Shown here in pieces: positions 8,447-16,845 of a stretch of 64,000 bases of DNA (positions within the stretch are counted from its first letter, which is position 1; every line of letters starts with the position of its first letter). Under the pieces are notes generated by a model. That model had not been told where the DNA came from and did not search any database. It was given only the letters and a program-made list of their open reading frames with translations. This DNA is from Blautia caecimuris. GTDB taxonomy: Bacteria > Bacillota > Clostridia > Lachnospirales > Lachnospiraceae. The stretch spans positions 33,901 to 97,900 of the forward strand of contig NZ_JANJZT010000014.1 of assembly GCF_024622975.1 (NCBI RefSeq), read 5' to 3'. The translations under genes and the position numbers were made by a program.

Positions 8447-10339
8447 ATGAGCAGTAAGAAAAAAAGAAATGATGTGGGATCCGGACCCGGAGAAAACATT
8501 GATATTGAAGATAAGATCAATGCGGCAATGGACAAGATCATGAAAGATCCTGAGGAAGAGAGAAACAGTTCCCAAAGGAAATACGAACCGGACAACGGAG
8601 AGTCTGAAACAGAAGAATACGAATCAGAAGAAAGATATGATTCAGAAGAATACGAATCGGATGAAGCATATGATTCTGAAGAGGAGTACGAATCAGAGGA
8701 GGACTATGATCCTGAAGAGGAGTACGGCTCCCAGGAAGAACATGGCGAAGATGCGGAATATGATGAAGAAGGATATGATGAGCCGGAAGAAGGTTCCCAG
8801 GATTTTTCCCGTAATATAAAAGCTTCCGGAAAATTAAAATCAGCCAGACCTCAGCCGGTAAAATATGTGCCGATGGATGACATAGAAGAGAAGCTGGCGC
8901 TTCTTCCGGAAAATAAAAGGAAAAAGCATAAAGGTTTGAAGATCACAGGACTGGCAGCCGCCATGGCGGTTGTTGTTGCAGGATGCGCTTATGCGGGAAT
9001 GACCTATTATTATTCAGACCGCTTTTTTGAGGGAACCTGGATCAACGGAATCGACTGTTCAGGCAAGACGGCATACGAGGTAGAAACGGCTCTGGCAGAT
9101 AAGGTACAGGATTATTCCATTCAGGTATCTTCCAGAAACCAGGAACCTCAGATGATTACAGGCGAGCAGATCAATTACCAGTATCTGTCCACCGGGGAGA
9201 CACTTCAGCTTCTGAAAAATCAGAAGCCCTATGAGTGGATCAAAGGTTTTTATGAGCAGAAAAGCTATACGGTGGCAGAAAATGTGGCCTATGATAAAAC
9301 CCTGCTTCAGCAGCAGGTTACAGCTCTGAACTGTGCAAAAACCGAGAATCAGACAGCACCGGAAAACGCCTATGTAGCTTTTAAGGATAATCAGTTCCAG
9401 ATTGTGCCGGAAACAGAAGGCACCCAGCTTAACGTGAAACAGGCTTACAGGATCCTGGATCAGGCTGTAGCTGACACACAGGCGTCTATTGATTTTGGAA
9501 CAGCGCCGGATGCATATGTGTCAGCAGAAGTAACTCAGAATGACCCGGAGCTTCAGTCAGCATTGGAGGCCTGCAATAATTATACAAAGGCCAGCATCAC
9601 ATATACCTTTGGAGACCAGACAGCAACGCTTGACGGAAACACGATCAAGGACTGGCTTCAGTTTGACGAAAAAGGCCAGCTTCTGATGGATGACAATACG
9701 TTCCACCAGCACATTGCAGATTATGTGGCACAGCTTGCAGCAACCTATAACACGGTGGGCACAGAACGGGAATTTCATACAACCAGTGGACGGACGGTTT
9801 ATGTATACAGCTCCGTTTACGGCTGGGCGATCGATCAGGCGGCGGAGGCAGCTCAGCTTGCCCAGGAAATTCAGTCGGGAACCCAGACAACACGGGAACC
9901 CATATATGAGCAGACAGCTAATTCTCATGGTTTAAATGATCTTGGAAATACGTATATTGAGGTAGATCTCAGCAATCAGCATATGTATTATTATCAGTCA
10001 GGCTCTCTGATTTTTGATTCAGAGTTTGTATCCGGAAATATGAGCTATTCAGACAGACAGACTCATGCAGGTATTTTTACCTTATATTCCAAGACAAGTC
10101 CTTCGGTTCTCCGGGGAGACAAAAAACCGGATGGAACCTATGAATATGAAGAGCCTGTAGATTACTGGATGCCCTTTGACGGCGGTATTGGATTCCATGA
10201 TGCTCCCTGGAGAGATGCGTTCGGAGGAGATATTTATCTGACCAACGGTTCGCATGGCTGTATCAATCTCCCACCGGAAAATGCAGCAGTTCTGTACAGC
10301 ATTATTGACTATAATGTACCGATCGTATGCTTTTATTAA
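8447..10339 (+). CDS. Membrane-anchored L,D-transpeptidase (YkuD)
   Basis: A 630-residue envelope protein predicted to form 3-3 or protein-type cross-links in peptidoglycan. Residues 1-160 are cytoplasmic, with a striking acidic tract at about 52-116 built from E-E-Y-E-S/D units. One transmembrane helix spans about 163-189, after a KRKKHK stop. Outside follow repeats of the peptidoglycan-binding type (about 195-480). The YkuD catalytic domain at the C-terminus has the HGCINLPP signature, with the cysteine nucleophile and histidine intact. The start at 8447 follows ggaga sites. A small membrane protein lies 24 bases downstream, probably in the same transcript. Confidence 0.9.
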   Translation: MSSKKKRNDVGSGPGENIDIEDKINAAMDKIMKDPEEERNSSQRKYEPDNGESETEEYESEERYDSEEYESDEAYDSEEEYESEEDYDPEEEYGSQEEHGEDAEYDEEGYDEPEEGSQDFSRNIKASGKLKSARPQPVKYVPMDDIEEKLALLPENKRKKHKGLKITGLAAAMAVVVAGCAYAGMTYYYSDRFFEGTWINGIDCSGKTAYEVETALADKVQDYSIQVSSRNQEPQMITGEQINYQYLSTGETLQLLKNQKPYEWIKGFYEQKSYTVAENVAYDKTLLQQQVTALNCAKTENQTAPENAYVAFKDNQFQIVPETEGTQLNVKQAYRILDQAVADTQASIDFGTAPDAYVSAEVTQNDPELQSALEACNNYTKASITYTFGDQTATLDGNTIKDWLQFDEKGQLLMDDNTFHQHIADYVAQLAATYNTVGTEREFHTTSGRTVYVYSSVYGWAIDQAAEAAQLAQEIQSGTQTTREPIYEQTANSHGLNDLGNTYIEVDLSNQHMYYYQSGSLIFDSEFVSGNMSYSDRQTHAGIFTLYSKTSPSVLRGDKKPDGTYEYEEPVDYWMPFDGGIGFHDAPWRDAFGGDIYLTNGSHGCINLPPENAAVLYSIIDYNVPIVCFY

Positions 10340-10363
10340 AGATAATGGAGGAATAACATAGAA

Positions 10364-10660
10364 ATGAGCAGATCTTTTGATTTTATTCTTGCAGGAGCTT
10401 CTCTGATCGTGGGGATTCTGCTTCTGACAGGACATGGAGACTTTTTTATGAAGGGAGGAAACGCCCAGCTTCGCAAAGCCAAATATGATGAGACAAAAAT
10501 GGCAAAGGGCTCAGGCGTGGCTTTAATCCTGATCGGAATTGTCACCTTAATTGATTCCTACACCACAACCGTTGCGGCAAAGATCGGATATATTGTGGTT
10601 CTTGTAATTATTATGGCAGGACTGATGTGGTATCTGAAAAAGAAATGCATGAAAAACTGA
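10364..10660 (+). CDS. DUF3784-like small membrane protein
   Basis: A 98-residue protein with three predicted membrane helices (about residues 6-24, 48-64 and 70-90) and a conserved-looking soluble loop containing KYDETKMAKGSG. This layout fits the DUF3784 family of small Firmicutes membrane proteins, whose function is unknown. It lies 24 bases after the L,D-transpeptidase gene and before a shared bidirectional terminator, suggesting a two-gene transcript and perhaps an envelope role. Confidence 0.7.
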   Translation: MSRSFDFILAGASLIVGILLLTGHGDFFMKGGNAQLRKAKYDETKMAKGSGVALILIGIVTLIDSYTTTVAAKIGYIVVLVIIMAGLMWYLKKKCMKN

Positions 10661-10698
10661 ACTGAACGTTGGAGTGAAATAAAAAAATAATCAGAAGA

Positions 10699-10747
10699 AA
10701 ACGGGGAAACTGTGATTTAGGATTAAATCGCAGTTTCCCCGTTTTTT
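10699..10747. terminator. Bidirectional terminator
   Basis: A stem of about 19 pairs with one mismatch (aacggggaaactgtgattt and its complement) has A-rich and T-rich flanks on the two sides. It serves both convergent genes. Confidence 0.9.
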
Positions 10748-11366
10748 AACCAAACAGCTTTGTCAGATCTGCAGGCCTGCTGATCCTGTAATCCGGTTCC
10801 GGCACATCTCCGAAACCATAGGAGGCAAACACAAAGGGAATACCGGCTTTGCGGCAGGACAGAAAATCTCCCATAGTATCGCCTACATACACAGTGTCTT
10901 TCAGATGATAGGTGTCCATAAGCTTCAGGATCGTATCGTGTTTTTCCAGACCTGTATCACCGAAGCACAGATGTCCTCTGAAATATTTTCCGAGCCCTGA
11001 AGATTTCAGAAATACTTCAATATATCCTGCCTGACAGTTGCTGACAATGTAAAGGGGATATTTTTCAGAAAGAGCTTTCAGAGTCTTTTCCAGATCCTCA
11101 TAAAGAGGGGCGCAGGTTTTCAGAAGAGCCTCGTGCTCCGCCTGGCAGCAGGCATCTATGATCCGAAGCTGTTCTGCTTCTGTTTTGTCCGGTAATAACT
11201 GAGCTGCAATAGCCGGAAGCGGCTGGCCGAAAAGTCCCATCAGTCTTTCGGCTGTGATTGTTATATTCATATGTTCTTTATTGTGCAGGTACTCATCCCA
11301 GGATTCTGCAACAATTTCCGTGGAATCCCACAGGGTTCCGTCTACATCAAAAATAATACTGTCCAT
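10746..11366 (-). CDS. HAD-family phosphatase, phosphoglycolate phosphatase-like
   Basis: A 206-residue soluble hydrolase of the haloacid dehalogenase superfamily. Motif I is DVDGTLWDS (residues 7-15), with Asp nucleophile and Asp acid. The IVSNCQ stretch is motif II and VGDTMGDFLSCRKAG is motif IV. A helical cap (about 20-85) places it with the Gph/beta-phosphoglucomutase subgroup. Substrate cannot be read from sequence; phosphoglycolate or another sugar phosphate is usual for the family. The start at 11366 follows a ggaagga site. Confidence 0.85.
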   Translation of the reverse strand: MDSIIFDVDGTLWDSTEIVAESWDEYLHNKEHMNITITAERLMGLFGQPLPAIAAQLLPDKTEAEQLRIIDACCQAEHEALLKTCAPLYEDLEKTLKALSEKYPLYIVSNCQAGYIEVFLKSSGLGKYFRGHLCFGDTGLEKHDTILKLMDTYHLKDTVYVGDTMGDFLSCRKAGIPFVFASYGFGDVPEPDYRISRPADLTKLFG

Positions 11367-11607
11367 AAAATTCCTTCCTGTATGTAAATATATGGTTTTT
11401 GGATATCAGATTTCTGTTTTAACAGTTTGGATTATACACAGAGGTGACGGAAAAATCAACATGTCAGCAAAGAAAAAAGACATTTTTGTATAGTTGAAGG
11501 ACAGATGGAAAACACTGATTTTATTTCGAGTAACATAGCATTGGAAAGCTTTCTGTAGAGATTCAGGTGTGAATTTCTGGAAATATCAGAAAAGGAGGAA
11601 ATACAAA

Positions 11608-12270
11608 ATGAAACGAAAAGTTTTTATGGCTCTGGCAATAGGAGCCGGCTGCTGTCTTATTACAGGAAATGTTCTGATGGCACAGCCTTCGGTTCCTCAG
11701 TGGGAATATGTAGAGCAGACAGATGATGGTATGCTTGTGTTCCGTATGGGAGAAATTGAGCTGAAGGTTCCTGAAGACTGGGAGGATTCTTATGTACGCA
11801 AAGAGAAAGATGGAGGTGAAGCTTTTTACCTGAAGAATTCTGATGAGAAAGAAAAAAATGAGCTGTTCTGGTTAAAAGACAGTGAAGGGCTTCAGGCTTT
11901 GTGGGATGAGGAATACAGAGCTCAATGGGATATACAGGAGGACGGCTCTGCTTCAGACAGCCAGAAAACAGAAGGCAGTAGTGAGGAAACTCAGAGCGAC
12001 TCCCAGGAGCAGGAGAATCAGAATTCAGATGATAATTCTGATTCTACAGGGGAACAGGAAAATGTCATGAGCCAGACAGGGTTTAATGGATGCTATCTTT
12101 ATGGGGAAGATGGAAAAGAAGTTTATGTAGAACAGTCTGAGGATGGAAACTGGTATGATGAAAATGGGGTTTGCTATGGTTCCAGGGAAGAGATTGATGA
12201 TGCAGGTGAGAATGGAGATCCTGTTACAAATGAAAATGGGGAGACCTATTACTGGACCACACAGGAATAA
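11608..12270 (+). CDS. Secreted acidic protein of unknown function
   Basis: A 220-residue protein with a typical signal peptide (MKRKVFMAL and a hydrophobic core to about residue 27, likely cleaved near VLMAQP). No lipobox cysteine is correctly placed. The mature part has a short predicted folded segment (about 30-105), a Ser/Glu/Gln/Asp-rich low-complexity linker (about 110-155), then a tyrosine- and acid-rich tail (GCYLYGEDGK, ENGETYYW). I do not recognise a domain. ATG 11608 was preferred because of aaaggagg directly upstream. It is monocistronic, with its own terminator. Confidence 0.75.
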   Translation: MKRKVFMALAIGAGCCLITGNVLMAQPSVPQWEYVEQTDDGMLVFRMGEIELKVPEDWEDSYVRKEKDGGEAFYLKNSDEKEKNELFWLKDSEGLQALWDEEYRAQWDIQEDGSASDSQKTEGSSEETQSDSQEQENQNSDDNSDSTGEQENVMSQTGFNGCYLYGEDGKEVYVEQSEDGNWYDENGVCYGSREEIDDAGENGDPVTNENGETYYWTTQE

Positions 12271-12295
12271 GTGATTTTTATTAATTAAAATTATG

Positions 12296-12332
12296 AAAGC
12301 GGATATTGTAGGGGAGCAATATCCGCTTTTTT
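12296..12332 (+). terminator. Rho-independent terminator
   Basis: aaagcggatattg pairs with caatatccgcttt and is followed by a T-run; it ends the secreted-protein transcript. Confidence 0.85.
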
Positions 12333-12388
12333 GTTAATACATATTGATAAGGAAAATGAAGATCATGAAAAACGAGTATACTATTATG

Positions 12389-13267
12389 TTATTTTGCAAG
12401 TTTAATAAATGTTGCAGCATTGCAGATGCCTGTAACCGGAAGCTTCATGTTTGTCTGGAATTTTTTTACAGCAGCCAGACATCCGCTTCCGAAGGTACCC
12501 GGATATTCTACTCCATTAGGATTAAATCCTCGTATCAGAAGAAGAATCTGGCAGGCTGTTACCATATACTGTGTTTCACCTGATTTTACATAATGGTTTC
12601 CAAGGGCTGCTTCTGTGGCAGGACCCCAGACACCGTCTACAGCCAGCCCGGAGCCATAATCCAGGTTCATAGCTTTCTGTAAAACCTTGATTCCGGCCTT
12701 TTTAGTAGCAGCATCACGTACACCTGTAATAGTAAGCCCAGCGCCTACAAATTTATTTGCAGCAGTCTGGCCCTGACGGATATAAACATTTCCGCTTGGC
12801 GGAGGGGTTACAGAAGAATCGTCATTCATATAACGAAGAACACAATCCCAGTTTTTATTGTAGTAACTTCTGATACAGATTTCCTTTCCGGTCTGATCTC
12901 CAGTTTTTCCGCCAGTAGTGGTGCCATTTTCATTGATGCTTGCATGAACAATCTGTCCATTACCAATGTACATTGCAGTATGTGTGACTGTATTCAGAAG
13001 TACGTCACCCCGTTTTAAACCAGAGCCATTACTCAGATTAATGCTGGAGCGTACATCTTTAAAACCACAGGAAATAAATACTGATTTCATATTACCTGTA
13101 TAGGATGCACCTTTTGATTTTACTGGAACACCTGCAGCCTGCCATGCGCTGATAACTGCAGATGAACAGTCGTAGTCAGGTCCCCAGCGATTGTCCTGGT
13201 CATATCCATGTTTCGGATTATTTGCAAGGTCGATCATCCACTGTGTTGCTTTTTCAATTTTACCCAT
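12389..13267 (-). CDS. Lysin-like peptidoglycan hydrolase (NlpC/P60-type)
   Basis: A 292-residue cell-wall hydrolase. The first about 150 residues form an NlpC/P60 or phage amidase-5 type cysteine peptidase domain: catalytic cysteine in DYDCSSAV (Cys34), and histidine in VTHTAMYIGNGQIVHAS. A proline linker (VTPPPSG) leads to two peptidoglycan-binding modules, about 170-230 (KVLQKAMNLDYG, DGVWGPATEAAL) and 235-292 (VKKFQTNMKLPVTG). There is no signal peptide, as in phage endolysins that depend on lysis or another route out. ATG 13267 is preferred because aaggagg precedes it. No phage genes flank it; it sits beside an XRE regulator and a lanthipeptide operon. Confidence 0.8.
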   Translation of the reverse strand: MGKIEKATQWMIDLANNPKHGYDQDNRWGPDYDCSSAVISAWQAAGVPVKSKGASYTGNMKSVFISCGFKDVRSSINLSNGSGLKRGDVLLNTVTHTAMYIGNGQIVHASINENGTTTGGKTGDQTGKEICIRSYYNKNWDCVLRYMNDDSSVTPPPSGNVYIRQGQTAANKFVGAGLTITGVRDAATKKAGIKVLQKAMNLDYGSGLAVDGVWGPATEAALGNHYVKSGETQYMVTACQILLLIRGFNPNGVEYPGTFGSGCLAAVKKFQTNMKLPVTGICNAATFIKLAK

Positions 13268-13512
13268 TTGTTTGTCCTCCTTAAATGTGTTGTAATTGTT
13301 TTTGTTGTTCACCGGCGATACACCTTATAAAGAGTGAAAAAAATAAAAAGTGTAAACAAAAAAAATAAAAAAGGCATAATAAAAATTCCCAGAACACAGA
13401 AATTTTTATATCACACCTTTTTGGAGGACATTTTTTGCTGTTTTAAGGACAGTAGAGTAAAAGTCAGTGAAAAAAGTATATTCTTATTTTGCTGCAATAC
13501 CTGACAGCACAG

Positions 13513-13845
13513 TTAGCTCTTGTGTCCACGATCATAAATGTATACAATGTCTGCTACGTTTTTTGCATGCTTTTCATCCATAGTTTCCATGATAGAGACA
13601 ACTTTTTGGATGTCAGGATTTTGTATATGGGTATTTTTAGGGAAAAGATCATATAAAAGAGAATCTAATCCTACATCAAGAGCATTGGAAAGTCTGCAAA
13701 GAGTTTCTACAGTTGCGGAATATCTTCCGTTTTCAATACGGCTGATCTCACTGACAGATACACCGGATAATTCAGAAAGCTTTTCCTGCGTTAAGTTTTT
13801 TTCGGTTCTTGCATTTACAAGGCGTTTAGCTAAATCAAGTTTCAT
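13513..13845 (-). CDS. XRE-family helix-turn-helix regulator
   Basis: A 110-residue DNA-binding protein with a Cro/C1-type HTH at about residues 6-60 (RLVNARTEKNLTQEKLSELSGV, read in two parts, then SEISRIENGRYS). The remaining 50 residues may dimerise or sense a signal. ATG 13845 follows aaagga. It is transcribed away from the two-component/lanthipeptide operon across a 109-base gap containing the near-palindrome acatgacatgt (13904-13914), so it may control that operon and itself. That link is inferred from position only. Confidence 0.85.
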   Translation of the reverse strand: MKLDLAKRLVNARTEKNLTQEKLSELSGVSVSEISRIENGRYSATVETLCRLSNALDVGLDSLLYDLFPKNTHIQNPDIQKVVSIMETMDEKHAKNVADIVYIYDRGHKS

Positions 13846-13954
13846 AGTATTCGTCCTTTCTTTGTTATAGTGTAGCAATAAATCGACAGAAAATGAAACG
13901 CATACATGACATGTGACAAGGCAAAAATGACGTATAAAGAAAAGAGGAAAAATT

Positions 13955-14506
13955 TTGGAAGAAACAGGAAATTTCGGGGAAACTTATGTTATGATGTATG
14001 CATTAGAAACACTTCATAACAGAGGGATTACAGTGAAAGAAACTGTATATGAAAGCATTCACAATCTCAATCAGTGGTATGAACAGTCAGGAAATTACAA
14101 ATATCTTGAACTGGCGCTGTTGCATATGCAGGCGTATGCCAATATGGGATTTGCCCTGGATGAGGCTGATTTGTCCGTACAGAAAGTACTGGAATATACA
14201 GGAAAGACAAAAGATGACTTTTTTCCAAGAGGAAACAGCTTTGGAAAAAGAATCAGGCTTAACAGAGCGCAGGTACGCAGCATGATTGGAAAATGGAAAC
14301 CAACGAAGGAACATCCAATGACTATCGCAGAACTGGTAGATGATATTATCTATAAGGTAAAGACACACTGTGAGGGCAGATATGTGTACCGGTATCAGCG
14401 AAAGAAAGCGGAAGATGCAGAGGTATATGAGTTGGTGATCAATAAGGGGGAATGCTATTTTTATGATGTAAAAAATTTTCGTTTTTATACATTTGTTGAG
14501 GAGTAG
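13955..14506 (+). CDS. Unknown protein, first gene of lanthipeptide operon
   Basis: A 183-residue soluble, mixed alpha/beta protein with no family I recognise. The start is a TTG with gagga upstream; ATG 13988 is an alternative. Helical segments resemble short tetratricopeptide-like pairs near residues 10-70 (MMYALETLHNRG, YLELALLHMQAYAN). The C-terminal 50 residues are basic then aromatic (YRYQRKKAEDAEVYEL, NFRFYTFVEE). It ends 7 bases before the response regulator gene and is therefore co-transcribed with it. No signal peptide or membrane helix is seen. A regulatory or accessory role in the signalling operon is possible but unproven. Confidence 0.6.
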   Translation: MEETGNFGETYVMMYALETLHNRGITVKETVYESIHNLNQWYEQSGNYKYLELALLHMQAYANMGFALDEADLSVQKVLEYTGKTKDDFFPRGNSFGKRIRLNRAQVRSMIGKWKPTKEHPMTIAELVDDIIYKVKTHCEGRYVYRYQRKKAEDAEVYELVINKGECYFYDVKNFRFYTFVEE

Positions 14507-14513
14507 AAAGCGT

Positions 14514-15227
14514 ATGATACGGATTATGATTTTAGATGATGAAGCAATATACCTGGAAAAAGAACGAAAAATAACACACAGTTTTTTTGCCAGAAAAGGA
14601 ATTGAACACAGAATTGAAGTATTTCAGAGCTGGGAATGGTTTATTGCAGGTCTGAAAGAAGAAAGGTTTGATCTTTATATTCTGGATATAGAAATGTCGG
14701 GGAAAAATGGTCTGGAAGTGGCAAGAGAAATTCGCAGGTATTATGCAGATCCAACAATGATTTTTATTACCAATTATATGGATTATGCAGTAGATGCTTA
14801 TGAAGTAAATACATACCGCTATATTCCAAAGACAAAAATGGAAGAAAAACTTCCTGAGGCATATGAATCTCTTCTTCCTGAACTTATGAAAAGAGAAGAA
14901 CAGTATTATGTAATAGAGAAAAAGGGAGAGATAGAAAAGATTGCATATTCTGATATCTATTACATGAGAAAAGAGGGGAAATATGTTGTTATTGTCCACA
15001 GATTCGGAGAAAGTAAGATCCGGAAATCCATGATTCATTTTCAGGAAGAACTGAAGTCAAGAGAGTTTTTGTCTGTAGATAAAGGGATGATGGTAAATAT
15101 CCGGCACATCATGAAAGTAAAAGATTATGAAATCTTTATGCGGGATGGTGTGCGTATTCCGGTGGGAATTACGAAGTATACAGGAGTAAAGAATGCTGTG
15201 GCAGACTTCTGGAGGAGTGAACCGTGA
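14514..15227 (+). CDS. LytTR response regulator (AgrA-like)
   Basis: A 237-residue cytoplasmic regulator. The receiver domain (1-120) has acidic Asp8/Asp9, phosphoacceptor Asp58 in LYILDIEMSG, and a conserved lysine in YIPKTKM. The C-terminal LytTR DNA-binding domain (about 135-237) includes the typical YYMRKEGKYVVI and FLSVDKGMMVNIRHI stretches. ATG 14514 follows gaggag; the TTG at 14493 is rejected because it lies inside the preceding gene without a site. Its stop overlaps the kinase start by 4 bases (GTGA). It is the partner of the AgrC-type kinase downstream. Confidence 0.9.
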   Translation: MIRIMILDDEAIYLEKERKITHSFFARKGIEHRIEVFQSWEWFIAGLKEERFDLYILDIEMSGKNGLEVAREIRRYYADPTMIFITNYMDYAVDAYEVNTYRYIPKTKMEEKLPEAYESLLPELMKREEQYYVIEKKGEIEKIAYSDIYYMRKEGKYVVIVHRFGESKIRKSMIHFQEELKSREFLSVDKGMMVNIRHIMKVKDYEIFMRDGVRIPVGITKYTGVKNAVADFWRSEP

Positions 15228-16693
15228 AAATTGCATTATATATACTGGCAACATTTCTGGAAACAGGACTTGGAATCCACATTTTTGCCCAGGCTTTTCC
15301 AAAAAGAGAATACATGGGAAAAAATCAGATAGCAGCGGAAGTGGTATTGATTAGTGTTTTAATACTGGTTAGTTATATATTTTCAGTATTTTTCTTTCAT
15401 GGAAAAATGAAATATATATGGGAAGTGCTGTTGGGCATTTGTTTTTGCTTTATTTTGTGTATCATTACTAGTAGAAGAAAAGTACAGGGTAAAATGAAAA
15501 TAGAATGGGGGAAATATTGTTTCTTAAGCTGGAGTGTATTATTACTCACATGCCAGTATTGGTGTTCATATTATTCAGATCTGATGTTAATTGTAGGAAA
15601 TATTTTTCCAATAATTTTTATATATGTGTTTTATCAGTGTTCAGTATTACAAGCATACTTGTGGGAGATTTCATATCTCGCCAGCATCAGTATGACAAAG
15701 ATTATTTATATCACTTATATGGGGATATTTGAAAAAAGATATTTTAAAGAATTTTTCCTGTATCCCCGACAACATACATATCAGGAAGTTCTTTACTGGT
15801 TGATAATTGAGTTGGTAATTTTACTGTTGCTGAAATATATTCCTGTGAAATTTATATTAAAAGAAATCTTCAAAAAATATAAAATAATAGTATTTATATT
15901 TACTATTGCAGAATGGCAAATGCTTCGTTTGTTGGTTAATAGCGGAGTAGGAAGAGCGGAAAAAAGAAATTTTGTGGGAATATTAATTATGACCTGCGTG
16001 GGTTTTTTTGCCTCAAGTTTTGTAGTATTAATTTCATTTAGAAAAATTGAAAATACAGAGCAGAAGATTTTTGAAGTTCGCAATGAAACTATGCAATATC
16101 AATATCAGGAATTAAATGAATCTTATGAGCGATACAGGCATCTGGTTCACGATGAAAAACACATTTTGTGTTATTTAAAAGAATGTATCCATACAGGGAA
16201 GAATCAGGAAGCTCTTGCGTTTATCGAAAGTTCTCAGAAGAGTATAGTAGACAGATCAAGAAGCTTCTGGACAGGAATCACTACTCTTGATTTTATGTTG
16301 AATATTAAAAAACGTAAAATGGACACTGTGAATATTGAATTTTCCCTTGATGCAAAGGTTTCAGAAATCCCCATGGAGGATGCTGACTTTATTGTTGCTT
16401 TGGGGAATCTTTTGGATAATGCTATTGAGGCGGCAGAACAATGCCAAAAAGAGAACAGAAAGATCTGGATGTCTATCCAGAATATCAATGAAATGTTCCT
16501 GATGACTTTGAAAAACACCTGTGAAACACAGCCAGTAGAAAAAAATAATAAATTTGTTACGCATAAGAAAAATGCAGACAGACATGGCTTAGGTGTAGAG
16601 AGCGTCAGGAGGATTATGGAAAAATACCAGGGAGAAATCAGTTTCGAATATAAAAGCGGTTTTTTTGAGGTATCAATTATAATTACACAATAA
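15224..16693 (+). CDS. GHKL sensor kinase (AgrC-like)
   Basis: A 489-residue membrane histidine kinase that starts at GTG. About six or seven hydrophobic helices fill residues 1-280, as in AgrC-type receptors for peptide signals. The dimerisation helix carries YRHLVHDEKH (residues 304-313), with His306 or His309 as the phosphoacceptor. The ATPase domain has the N-box LGNLLDNAIEAAE (383-395) and a G-box HGLGVES. It overlaps the LytTR regulator by 4 bases, and its stop is 13 bases before the lanthipeptide precursor. The gene order suggests it senses a peptide, possibly the modified peptide made by this operon. Confidence 0.88.
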   Translation: MKIALYILATFLETGLGIHIFAQAFPKREYMGKNQIAAEVVLISVLILVSYIFSVFFFHGKMKYIWEVLLGICFCFILCIITSRRKVQGKMKIEWGKYCFLSWSVLLLTCQYWCSYYSDLMLIVGNIFPIIFIYVFYQCSVLQAYLWEISYLASISMTKIIYITYMGIFEKRYFKEFFLYPRQHTYQEVLYWLIIELVILLLLKYIPVKFILKEIFKKYKIIVFIFTIAEWQMLRLLVNSGVGRAEKRNFVGILIMTCVGFFASSFVVLISFRKIENTEQKIFEVRNETMQYQYQELNESYERYRHLVHDEKHILCYLKECIHTGKNQEALAFIESSQKSIVDRSRSFWTGITTLDFMLNIKKRKMDTVNIEFSLDAKVSEIPMEDADFIVALGNLLDNAIEAAEQCQKENRKIWMSIQNINEMFLMTLKNTCETQPVEKNNKFVTHKKNADRHGLGVESVRRIMEKYQGEISFEYKSGFFEVSIIITQ

Positions 16694-16706
16694 AGGAGAA
16701 AATCAA

Positions 16707-16844
16707 ATGGAAACAAAACAGAATTACAATGGAGACATTAAAGCAGAGATGGAAGAACTTCAGAAATTAGAGCTGACAGTTGAATTGGAAGAAATGGCGT
16801 GGTCTACATGTGGAGGTTTTGTTACACTGGTATGTTGCAGTTAA
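16707..16844 (+). CDS. Class II lanthipeptide precursor (LanA)
   Basis: A 45-residue peptide with a strong site (aaaggag, 9 bases upstream). Residues 1-31 form an acidic amphipathic leader (ELQKLELTVELEEMA) like LanM substrates. The C-terminal WSTCGGFVTLVCCS contains three cysteines (35, 43, 44) and dehydratable Ser33, Thr34, Thr40 and Ser45. The CCS ending resembles the lacticin 481 group, but the core is only about 14 residues. There is no double glycine ahead of the Trp; the only GG (36-37) is inside the Cys-containing segment, so the cleavage site is unclear. LanM begins one base after its stop. No export or immunity gene follows. Confidence 0.85.
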   Translation: METKQNYNGDIKAEMEELQKLELTVELEEMAWSTCGGFVTLVCCS

Positions 16845-16845
16845 C

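Noticed and set aside
16780..16845. TTG start that would lengthen LanM by 22 residues through the lanthipeptide gene
   Set aside because: No Shine-Dalgarno; the added residues are the precursor core read in another frame.
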